Assembly (NCBI RefSeq): GCF_014651775.1
Contig: NZ_BMXN01000031.1
Coordinates: 1-38,096 of the forward strand
From: Vreelandella hamiltonii
GTDB lineage: Bacteria; Pseudomonadota; Gammaproteobacteria; Pseudomonadales; Halomonadaceae
DNA length: 38,096 nucleotides
Direction of reading: 5' to 3'
Every line of letters begins with the position of its first letter. The stretch's first letter is position 1. The notes below the pieces were generated by a model. The model saw only the letters and a program-made list of their open reading frames with translations. It searched no databases and was not told where the DNA came from. The translations under genes and the position numbers were made by a program. This document shows positions 32,034-38,096 of the stretch, one piece after another.

Positions 32034-33065
32034 ATGGCGCGAGCGCCTTTTACGCTAGCCGGGCATACCGTACTGCCCGGCCAACGGTTACAGATCGATG
32101 TGCCGGTGGCACGCCTCTACACCCACACACCGCTGCATATTCCCGTCGAGGTGGTGCATGGCCGCAAAGAGGGGCCGGTCATGCTGGTCTGTGGCGGTAT
32201 CCATGGGGATGAAATCAACGGCGTGGAAATCGTGCGGCGCGTGCTGCGCTCGAAGTCCATCAACAGCCTGCGCGGAACGCTGATTGCCGTGCCGGTGGTC
32301 AATGTGTTCGGTTTCTTGCAGCAAACCCGCTACCTGCCCGACCGCCGCGACTTGAACCGCTGCTTTCCAGGCAGCGAAAAGGGCTCGCTGGGGGGGCGTA
32401 TTGCCGCGCTGTTCAGAGATGAGATCGTCGATCATGCGACGCATATCATCGACCTGCACACGGGGGCGATTCATCGCACCAACCTGCCGCAAATTCGTGC
32501 GCAGTTGACCCCTGGCAGCGAAACAGAGCGCATGGCCGATGCCTTTGGAGCCCCGGTCATTCTGAATGCCGAACTGCGGGAAGGCAGCCTTCGCCACTAT
32601 GCCCAGAACCTGGGCATTCCCGTGCTGACCTATGAAGCCGGTGAGGCACTGCGTTTCGACGAGTGGGCGATTGCGCCTGGCGTCAAGGGCATTCTCAGAG
32701 TCATGCGCCGCCTGGGCATGCTGAGTGGCGAGCAGCGCCGCCGTGCGCCTGCCCCCGCCGAGTTGGCCAATGGCTCCAGTTGGGCGCGTGCGCCTATCGA
32801 TGGCATTTTACGGCCCCAGGTGCGCCTGGGGGCGCGCGTGGCCAAGGGCGAAGTGCTCGGCAAGGTAGCGGACCCCTTCGGCAATGATGAGGGCGAGGTG
32901 CTGGCCATGGCCGATGGCATCGTGATTGGCATGAGCCGCCTGCCGCTGGCCAATGAAGGCGAAGCGCTTTATCACATCGCTCGCTTCGATGAGATAGAAG
33001 AAGCCGAGACGGCCATCGAAAGCTTTCAATCCAGCCTGGAACCGCCTCCCGACTCCCTGTATTGA
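32034..33065 (+). CDS. AstE/AspA-like zinc deacylase (M14-type)
   Basis: The product is 343 residues of the succinylglutamate desuccinylase/aspartoacylase family. Zinc ligands are His57 and Glu60 (GGIHGDE) and His142 (DLHTGA). The N-terminal IPVEVVHGRKEGPVMLV strand pair is typical. A C-terminal beta domain (about 250-330) has lipoyl-like GILRPQVRLGARVAKGEVLG character. The physiological substrate is unknown; relatives cleave N-acyl amino acids. The ATG at 32034 follows GAGGAG by 5 nt. It has its own 200-bp upstream region and is not obviously co-transcribed with a neighbour. Confidence 0.9.
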   Translation: MARAPFTLAGHTVLPGQRLQIDVPVARLYTHTPLHIPVEVVHGRKEGPVMLVCGGIHGDEINGVEIVRRVLRSKSINSLRGTLIAVPVVNVFGFLQQTRYLPDRRDLNRCFPGSEKGSLGGRIAALFRDEIVDHATHIIDLHTGAIHRTNLPQIRAQLTPGSETERMADAFGAPVILNAELREGSLRHYAQNLGIPVLTYEAGEALRFDEWAIAPGVKGILRVMRRLGMLSGEQRRRAPAPAELANGSSWARAPIDGILRPQVRLGARVAKGEVLGKVADPFGNDEGEVLAMADGIVIGMSRLPLANEGEALYHIARFDEIEEAETAIESFQSSLEPPPDSLY

Positions 33066-33252
33066 GCTTTTTTGATAGCAAATATTGATCGCTTCAATAG
33101 CCAACGTTAAGGCGCCATGGATGGCGATATGCCTGCTTGTTGACTATACCTGTGGGGGAGCCAGCCAGCGCAAAGGCGAAATGCCTCGTGCGCTGTGGGC
33201 CATTTCCAACGACGCAACGGCGTCTGGTCGAATGTGACAAGGAGGAAGCGCC

Positions 33253-34704
33253 ATGAGTAGCCACCAGCACCCCACCACCAATGAAGCCGGTATTCCGGTT
33301 GCCAGCGACGAGCACTCGCTTTCGGTAGGGGCCGATGGTCCCATCGTCATGCATGACCACTATCTGATGGAGCAGATGGCGGCCTTCAACCGTGAAATGA
33401 TTCCTGACCGTCAGCCCCATGCCAAAGGCAGCGGGGCGTTTGGTCATTTTGAAGTGACTCAGGATGTCAGCCAGTACACCAAGGCTGGCTTTCTACAGCC
33501 GGGCAAGAAGACCGATGTGCTGATCCGCTTCTCGACCGTGGCAGGCGAGAGCGGAAGCCCGGATACTTGGCGAGACCCCCGCGGGTTTTCCATCAAGTTC
33601 TACACCGAGGAAGGCAACTTCGACATGGTGGGTAACAACACCCCCGTGTTTTTCGTTCGCGATCCGATGAAGTTTCAGCACTTCATTCACTCCCAGAAAC
33701 GCCGGGCTGACAACGGCCTGCGAGACCACGACATGCAGTGGGATTTCTGGACGCTGGTACCCGAGTCGGCCCACCAGGTGGCATGGCTGATGGGAGACCG
33801 GGGCGTTCCTGCCACGTGGCGGCACATGAACGGCTATTCCAGCCATACCTATATGTGGGTCAATGAGGCAGGCGAGCGGTTCTGGGTGAAGTATCACTTC
33901 AAGACCGACCAAGGCATCAAGTGCATGACCCAGGAGCAGGCCGATCAGATGGCTGGTAGCGATGCCGACTACCACCGTCGCGACCTCTTCGAAGCCATCC
34001 AGCGGGGGGATCACCCTACCTGGACTCTGAAGATGCAGATCATGCCCTTCGAAGATGCCAAAACCTACCGCATCAACCCTTTCGATCTGACCAAGATCTG
34101 GCCCCATGACGACTACCCGCTGATTGAGGTGGGCAAGCTGACGCTGGACAGGAACCCTACTGATTTCCACAGTGAAATCGAGCAGGCCGCTTTCGAGCCC
34201 AACAGCATGGTGCCGGGGACGGGGCTGTCGCCGGACAAGATGCTGCTGGCAAGGGCGATCTCCTATGCCGACGCACACCGTGCTCGGCTGGGGGTGAACT
34301 ACAAGCACATTCCGGTCAATACGCCCAAATGCCCGGTGCACAGCTATGGCCAAGGGGGCGCAATGCGTATTCGTCACGCCACCGATCCTACCTATGCACC
34401 CAACAGCAAAGGTGGCCCCAAGGCGGATGGGCAGCGCTTCCCGGAAGACGCCGTGTGGTCGACCGACGGGCAATTCATACGGACGGCCTACACGCTCAGA
34501 AAAGATGACGATGACTGGCGCCAGGCCCACGCGCTGGTGCGCGACGTGATGGACGACGCCCAGCGCGAGCGGCTGGTGTCCAATGTGGTCGGGCATCTCT
34601 CGGGAGGCGTCTCTGAGCCGGTATTGGCCCGGGCGTTCGAGTATTGGCGCAATATCGACCAAGAGGTGGGAGAGCGTATCGAGCAAGGCGTTCGCGAACA
34701 GTAG
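33253..34704 (+). CDS. Monofunctional haem catalase
   Basis: The product is 483 residues, the size of small-subunit (clade 3) catalases. Catalytic His56 lies in [10 protein letters not shown], Asn129 in VGNNTPVFF, and the haem-iron ligand Tyr338 in the [14 protein letters not shown] motif. NADPH-binding-type residues in the small-subunit core appear conserved. It degrades hydrogen peroxide in the cytoplasm. AAGGAGG sits 8 nt before the ATG. The 187-bp upstream gap presumably holds a stress-responsive promoter, but I could not define an OxyR site. A strong terminator follows the gene. Confidence 0.96.
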   Translation: MSSHQHPTTNEAGIPVASDEHSLSVGADGPIVMHDHYLMEQMAAFNREMIPDRQPHAKGSGAFGHFEVTQDVSQYTKAGFLQPGKKTDVLIRFSTVAGESGSPDTWRDPRGFSIKFYTEEGNFDMVGNNTPVFFVRDPMKFQHFIHSQKRRADNGLRDHDMQWDFWTLVPESAHQVAWLMGDRGVPATWRHMNGYSSHTYMWVNEAGERFWVKYHFKTDQGIKCMTQEQADQMAGSDADYHRRDLFEAIQRGDHPTWTLKMQIMPFEDAKTYRINPFDLTKIWPHDDYPLIEVGKLTLDRNPTDFHSEIEQAAFEPNSMVPGTGLSPDKMLLARAISYADAHRARLGVNYKHIPVNTPKCPVHSYGQGGAMRIRHATDPTYAPNSKGGPKADGQRFPEDAVWSTDGQFIRTAYTLRKDDDDWRQAHALVRDVMDDAQRERLVSNVVGHLSGGVSEPVLARAFEYWRNIDQEVGERIEQGVREQ

Positions 34705-34716
34705 CCTCTTGAACGA

Positions 34717-34747
34717 AAACGCCCAGCGATCAGCTCGCTGGGCGTTT
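34717..34747. terminator. Terminator between catalase and dusA
   Basis: AAACGCCCAGCGA (34717-34729) pairs perfectly with TCGCTGGGCGTTT (34735-34747) around TCAGC. A second hairpin (AACAGCCCGT at 34754-34763 with ACGGGCTGTT at 34777-34786) overlaps the dusA stop and ends in a T-rich stretch on the plus strand. The pair can end transcription from both convergent genes. Confidence 0.85.
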
Positions 34748-34769
34748 GCTCGGAACAGCCCGTTGGCCG

Positions 34770-35822
34770 TCAGGCCACGGGCTGTTTTGTTGTCTGCTCA
34801 TCCACTGGCGGTGTATCGGTATCCGGCTCGCGCACCAGGCCGAGCGCGTCATCGAACAAGCGTAATCCCGCACCCTCTTTATGGGCGTGTTCCGACAGGT
34901 GACGGCGGAACCGGCGCCCGCCCGGGCAGCCCTGAAACAGCCCCAGCAAATGCCGCGTAATATGATTCAGTTTGGCGCCCTCATCCAGGCGCTGCTGAAT
35001 ATAGGGGCGGAAGGCCGTGGCCGCTTCCAGACGCGTGCGGGCCGGGCCGGGCTCACCAAACAGCTGCTCATCGACACCGGCCAGTAGCCACGGGTTCTGG
35101 TACGCCTCGCGGCCTACCATCACGCTGTCCACATGCTCCAGCTGCGCCTGGCACTCGGCCAGGGTTTTAATCCCGCCGTTGATGCCAATGTGCAGCTCGG
35201 GGTGGCTCTGTTTCAAACGATGCACCCGAGGGTAGTTCAGCGGTGGAATGTCACGGTTCTCTTTCGGGGATAACCCCTGTAGCCAGGCTTTGCGGGCGTG
35301 AACGGTAAACACGCTGCAGCCTGCCGAAGCCACGATATCAATGAACCGCGCCAAATCGGCGTCTTCATCCTGGTCATCGATACCAATACGGCATTTCACC
35401 GTCACCGGAATCGACACCGCCGCCTGCATGGCCTTGACTGCGGCGGCCACTTTTTCGGGGTGGCCCATCAGGCAGGCGCCAATCATGTTGTTCTGCACCC
35501 GGTCACTGGGGCAGCCCACGTTCAGGTTGACCTCGTCATACCCCCACGCCTCAGCAATCGCAGCACACTCCGCCAACTCTCCCGCATCGCTGCCCCCCAA
35601 CTGCAGGGCAATCGGATGCTCCACCTCGCTGTACCCCAAAAAGCGCTCACGCGGGGAGCCGTGCAGCACCGCACCGGTGGTCACCATCTCGGTATACAGC
35701 AGTGCACGCCTGGTCAAGGTGCGAGCAAACGCACGGTAGTCTCTTGTGGTCCAGTCCATCATGGGGGCCACAGAAAACAACCTACCCCTGTCGGCACTGT
35801 TGTTGCTAATAAAATCAGTCAT
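34770..35822 (-). CDS. dusA: tRNA-dihydrouridine(20/20a) synthase
   Basis: The product is 350 residues. It has the FMN-barrel start FSVAPMMDWTTRDYRAFAR, catalytic Cys104 in NVGCPSDRVQ, the KCRIGID motif, the VHARKAWLQGLSPKENR DusA hallmark and GINGGIK. It reduces uridines in the tRNA D-loop. The first ~15 codons are AT-rich with no clear ribosome site before the ATG, while codon use becomes host-like after the MMDWT segment. dusA 5' ends are known insertion sites for integrative elements, so the start of this gene was probably re-supplied by inserted DNA. The last ~20 residues are divergent. Confidence 0.95.
   Translation of the reverse strand: MTDFISNNSADRGRLFSVAPMMDWTTRDYRAFARTLTRRALLYTEMVTTGAVLHGSPRERFLGYSEVEHPIALQLGGSDAGELAECAAIAEAWGYDEVNLNVGCPSDRVQNNMIGACLMGHPEKVAAAVKAMQAAVSIPVTVKCRIGIDDQDEDADLARFIDIVASAGCSVFTVHARKAWLQGLSPKENRDIPPLNYPRVHRLKQSHPELHIGINGGIKTLAECQAQLEHVDSVMVGREAYQNPWLLAGVDEQLFGEPGPARTRLEAATAFRPYIQQRLDEGAKLNHITRHLLGLFQGCPGGRRFRRHLSEHAHKEGAGLRLFDDALGLVREPDTDTPPVDEQTTKQPVA
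35733..35768 (-). other. Candidate attachment site in the dusA 5' end
   Basis: This stretch encodes residues 19-30 (AP-MMDWTTRDYR), the conserved part of dusA used as an integration core by dusA-targeting elements. To its right the sequence turns atypical. No second copy of the core is visible within the window, so the partner site would lie beyond the right edge or be lost. Confidence 0.4.
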
Positions 35823-35890
35823 TTAATAAATTCTGTAACTGTATGAATATACACATATGTTGCCACCTGATACCGTTAAAAACCGCCCTC

Positions 35891-35951
35891 AGTGTACCGC
35901 CAGTGTAGCCAGTGGCGGAAAACGCCCACTTTCCAAAAATCCGGGTACACC
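35891..35951. repeat. Short AGTGTACC-like repeats, possible integrase arm sites
   Basis: AGTGTACC (35891-35898), AGTGTAGC (35902-35909) and AGTGGCGG (35911-35918) follow one another at 9-11 bp spacing. An inverted copy, GGGTACACC (35943-35951), lies further on. Clustered short repeats of this kind next to an integration target resemble recombinase or excisionase arm sites. Confidence 0.4.
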
Positions 35952-36090
35952 AATAGCGAGTTTTCAGAAGCGGCAAGGGGAGTGGCGGACTATTGTACGG
36001 AAGAAAGGCCATCGCTCACAGAGTAAAACGTGCAGCACCAACGCTCGGGCTCAGAAGTGGGCAGGCCAGGTCGAGGATTTCATCACCGTG

Positions 36091-36234
36091 CTATCCGGTG
36101 GAGAGGATGTCTTGTTTGCCCTGTGCAATACCGCGCAACATCAGCAGGCGAGCAGGGGCCTTCCTGGAAAGCACTTCAAGCTGTTGAATCCGCTTCATCT
36201 CGGCACATGCGAGCTTGTTGAGGGAGGTCATCAT
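36091..36234 (-). CDS. Possible 47-residue basic protein
   Basis: A minus-strand frame starts with two consecutive ATGs and runs 47 codons to TAG. The product (MMTSLNKLACAEMKRIQQLE...) is basic and helical in character, with host-like third positions. No ribosome binding site is seen and an in-frame stop lies just upstream. It may be a small gene or a fragment of a larger degraded one. Confidence 0.22.
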   Translation of the reverse strand: MMTSLNKLACAEMKRIQQLEVLSRKAPARLLMLRGIAQGKQDILSTG

Positions 36235-36395
36235 GGGCTGCTGGCAGCCTCACGTGGCATAATTCAGCTTAGGGTTAATGGTGTTGTGAGGGTTCATGGG
36301 TTAGGCTCTAAATATCAAAAACGATGTAATTTAACCCGCAGCGCTCGTGCACATGTGCCAGCTTGCGCTGAAGGAAGCGCTCGTCAACGTGCAGC

Positions 36396-36653
36396 GATTT
36401 GATGGACGGTACCTTGGCCGATGGCGATTGGGTGCTGGTGGATTGGAGCAACAGCGACCCGAAGTAGGAAGGGGGGTTCTTGCTGCTGGTGAGTGGCGAG
36501 CGCCGGATTAAGCGGGTGCAGCGACTGGCGGGCGGGGCGCTGTATCTGATTAGCGATAACGACCATTACCAGCCGGAAATGATCAAGCCGCAGGATATGC
36601 ATGATGTGGAGATTTTGGGGCGGAGTGAAATTCGGATTGGGCGGGTTGTTTGA
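36396..36653 (+). pseudogene. Broken phage-type S24 (CI/LexA-like) repressor, C-terminal peptidase domain
   Basis: The frame reads DLMDGTLADGDWVLVDWS, then DPK-stop at 36465-36467. It continues in the same frame as EGGFLLLVSGERRIKRVQRL, an ISDNDHYQPE segment and a final VEILGRSEIRIGRVV to TGA at 36651. This is the typical S24 layout: a G-D-S-M-x-P-T-L box, a strand with the catalytic Lys, then the SDN turn. The catalytic Ser position is Leu (TTG), the box is altered, an in-frame TAG interrupts it and no DNA-binding N-terminus precedes it. It is a remnant of a phage or island regulator. Confidence 0.78.
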
Positions 36654-36752
36654 TTGCAATTTTTCTCGTAAGTCAGTTGTTTTGAATGATCTTAAACGAT
36701 TTTTTATTCTTGCTGGCTTAATGCTAATATAACTAACTCTCAGGGTGGAGCG

Positions 36753-37856
36753 ATGAGTTTAAATGCCAGAAAAGTACAAGATAAAACTGCAAACGACTCA
36801 GGTGAGGAGTACGTTGCTAAGACTGAGTTGCATCATCTTATTACTCATGAGCTTATAAAGAGTCAATATGTAAAGGATAATGTTAGTGTTAGGGCTAGGT
36901 CTAAGCCCTTAGCTAAAACACTGCTTGCTCAGAAGTTGGTTGATCGATTATATGAGGCATATTCTTCTAAGCCATCTAAGTCTTTTGGCTCTTTTAATGG
37001 AAACACTGAAGAAAATCGTTCGCAAGTGTATGTGAGGAGTTATTTTATTGATAAAAAAACTGACTTTAAGTCTTTTAGTTTAGAAATGGCAGATGCCTTA
37101 GCATCTGAATCTAAAAGATCAAGTGCATCCTCAGGTGGACATGTTTTTATAGCGCAGTTCACGCACTCTAGTAAAGATTATTTGCTAGTGGCTGTTATTA
37201 ATGATGAGTATGCAATTGCATTAAACGAGGAAGAAGATAAAGGTGATGAGTTAGAGGAGGTTGGCTTTCTAAATCTTAAGGGTTTGCGTTTTGCGGGACA
37301 ACTCAATGTGACCGCCTGGAAAAATAATGAGGGAAGGTATTTAAGCTTTTTAAAGGGTACTGGAGACGTTGCAGATTATTTTAAGAGGTTCCTAGCTTGC
37401 GACTCTTCTATCTCTAATTTAAGTGATACTCAGTCCCTGACTAAAGTGATAGAGGATTTTGCTAATTCTGTAAAGATCGATGGGGCTCCACTTTCAGATA
37501 AGCAGCGAGACGCTTTTTTTAAAAAGGTAGATGAATACTGCAGGGAAATGGCTGATTCAAGTTTAGAGTTGCATTTAGAAGAGTTTTCTAACGTTGTATG
37601 GCCTCTAAATCCTGATGCGCTAAAAAGTGCTTTGGCTCAAAGTGAAGAGCCTATTAGCGATGGTTTTGTCCCTCACAAGAAGGGGCTTCTAGGTCTGGTG
37701 AAGTTTAGTGGTAAGTCGCAGCACTGGAGCCTTAGTTTTGATAGGGAAGCTATCGCAGAAGGAAATATTCAATTGCTTGAAGATAATAGTATTAAGCTTT
37801 CTGGTGTTCCTTCTCACCTGATAGATAGTTTGAGAAGAGAGACTTCGGAGTCTTGA
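36753..37856 (+). CDS. NdpA/YejK-like nucleoid-associated protein, divergent
   Basis: The product is 367 residues, longer than the ~335 of YejK. Family-like blocks are GHVFIAQFTHSSKDYLLVAV near residues 128-147, LNLKGLRFAGQLNVTAW, RYLSFLKGTGDVADYFKRFL and a C-terminal GVPSHLIDSLRRET that parallels YejK's end. The N-terminal ~45 residues differ. Codon use is strongly AT-rich, unlike every other gene here, indicating recent transfer. AGGGTGGAG precedes the ATG and a TATAAC -10-like box lies at 36728-36733. YejK binds nucleoid DNA. A role in silencing or protecting element DNA is an inference from context. Confidence 0.8.
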   Translation: MSLNARKVQDKTANDSGEEYVAKTELHHLITHELIKSQYVKDNVSVRARSKPLAKTLLAQKLVDRLYEAYSSKPSKSFGSFNGNTEENRSQVYVRSYFIDKKTDFKSFSLEMADALASESKRSSASSGGHVFIAQFTHSSKDYLLVAVINDEYAIALNEEEDKGDELEEVGFLNLKGLRFAGQLNVTAWKNNEGRYLSFLKGTGDVADYFKRFLACDSSISNLSDTQSLTKVIEDFANSVKIDGAPLSDKQRDAFFKKVDEYCREMADSSLELHLEEFSNVVWPLNPDALKSALAQSEEPISDGFVPHKKGLLGLVKFSGKSQHWSLSFDREAIAEGNIQLLEDNSIKLSGVPSHLIDSLRRETSES

Positions 37857-37858
37857 TA

Positions 37859-37999
37859 ATGCGAAAGGTTATGTTTGATGACCTTATTTTGCTCTATAAA
37901 CTGTTAGGTATTAGCAGTAGGGATAAAGGTACTCAACCGCAACGGTATGAGTTGCCGCTTGCTGAACAAAGTCAAGTGGAGTTGTTAAGAATAACCTGA
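37859..37999 (+). CDS. Small 46-residue ORF downstream of the NdpA-like gene
   Basis: It starts 2 nt after the NdpA-like stop (TGATAATG) and reads MRKVMFDDLILLYKLLGISS, then an RYELPLAEQSQVELLRIT tail. It shares the AT-rich codon use of its neighbour, suggesting a co-transferred pair. No separate ribosome site is needed if it is coupled. Its end overlaps by 15 nt the 3' end of a GC-rich minus-strand gene, so it may be truncated at the boundary of the inserted segment. No family is recognised. Confidence 0.5.
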   Translation: MRKVMFDDLILLYKLLGISSRDKGTQPQRYELPLAEQSQVELLRIT

Positions 38000-38096
38000 A
38001 TCCGTGAGACCGGCCCCCGGAAGCACTTCTAACCCACTGACCTGCATGGCAATATAGCCATTATCGCCATTCACCCAGACAGTGCCATGCCCAACA
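37985..38096 (-). CDS. C-terminal end of an unidentified protein (partial)
   Basis: A minus-strand frame enters from the right edge and reads 36 codons to TAA at 37987-37985. The visible end contains TVWVNGDNGYIAMQV and finishes LPGAGLTDSGYS. Composition returns to GC-rich here, marking the end of the AT-rich segment. The alternating pattern suggests beta structure. I do not recognise the family. The ending matches that of the partial gene at 2-109 in eight of nine positions. Confidence 0.5.
   Translation of the reverse strand, partial: VGHGTVWVNGDNGYIAMQVSGLEVLPGAGLTDSGYS

Larger units (their letters stand above)
35823..36752. other. Degenerate region upstream of dusA (930 bp)
   Basis: This stretch has no intact gene of convincing quality. 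It holds repeated AGTGTACC-like sites (35891-35951), a possible 47-codon minus ORF (36091-36234) and a broken S24 repressor fragment (36396-36653). A 181-codon plus-strand open frame at 35857-36402 lacks coding character and crosses the repeats. The segment reads as a decayed mobile-element end. Confidence 0.6.

Noticed and set aside
33066..33252. OxyR-type operator upstream of the catalase gene
   Set aside because: No convincing spaced ATAG/CTAT pattern could be identified in the 187-bp gap.
35857..36402. 181-codon plus-strand open frame upstream of dusA
   Set aside because: It lacks recognisable domains, runs across the repeat cluster and into the S24 remnant in another frame, and has no ribosome site. 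It is better explained as chance opening in degenerate DNA.
1..38096. CRISPR arrays, tRNA or rRNA genes, insertion sequences
   Set aside because: No regularly spaced repeats, cloverleaf-like segments, rRNA-like stretches or transposase frames with terminal inverted repeats were found by reading.

Overview
The window reads as a chromosomal segment of a GC-rich gammaproteobacterium, most likely a member of the Halomonadaceae. This is inferred from gene content and protein style (acidic tails, an ABC-type polyol system, an AcrAB-TolC-like pump, dusA). No rRNA or other marker is present to fix the taxon. Nearly all of the sequence is dense, host-like coding DNA. The last ~2.3 kb (about 35.8-38.1 kb) looks different: it has degenerate sequence, a broken phage-type repressor and an AT-rich gene pair.

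Layout. 1-2.0 kb: the tail of an unknown gene, a strong bidirectional terminator, a secreted PRC-barrel protein and a LysM/L,D-transpeptidase. 2.0-5.5 kb (minus strand): a tightly coupled four-gene run of a CoA-type NUDIX hydrolase, a 2OG-Fe(II) oxygenase, a soluble two-PAS histidine kinase and a FixJ-type response regulator. 5.6-6.5 kb: a zinc-ribbon NUDIX hydrolase and a small NIF3/YqfO-like protein. 6.6-17.1 kb: a complete polyol locus with a SorC-type regulator, binding protein, two permeases and ATPase. It continues with a HAD phosphatase, sorbitol dehydrogenase (SDR), P-loop sugar/nucleoside kinase, mannitol/arabitol dehydrogenase and xylulokinase. Polyols would be imported by ABC transport, oxidised to fructose or D-xylulose, then phosphorylated.

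17.2-23.2 kb: a cyanate uptake and detoxification operon (binding protein, permease, ATPase, cyanase) on the minus strand, divergent from a PAS-containing sigma-54 activator. The intergenic DNA carries a near-consensus -24/-12 promoter and three ACGA-N4-TCGT palindromes, so the whole regulatory circuit can be read from sequence. 23.2-29.4 kb: a tripartite efflux operon (TolC-like, lipoprotein adaptor, RND pump). Its promoter contains an AcrR-type operator whose 15 conserved positions recur exactly upstream of a TetR gene 8.6 kb away (31.2-31.8 kb). Between and beyond lie a YqiJ-like membrane protein, an alpha/beta hydrolase, an AstE/AspA-like zinc deacylase and a monofunctional catalase.

34.8-38.1 kb: dusA is a known integration target for mobile elements. 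Its 5' end abuts atypical DNA with repeated AGTGTACC-like sites, a decayed S24 (CI/LexA-like) repressor with the catalytic Ser changed and an internal stop, and an AT-rich NdpA/YejK-like gene followed by a 46-codon ORF. No integrase is visible. The final bases (minus strand) hold the C-terminus of an unidentified protein ending in AGLTDSGYS. This closely resembles the AGFTDSGY ending of the partial gene at the very start of the window.
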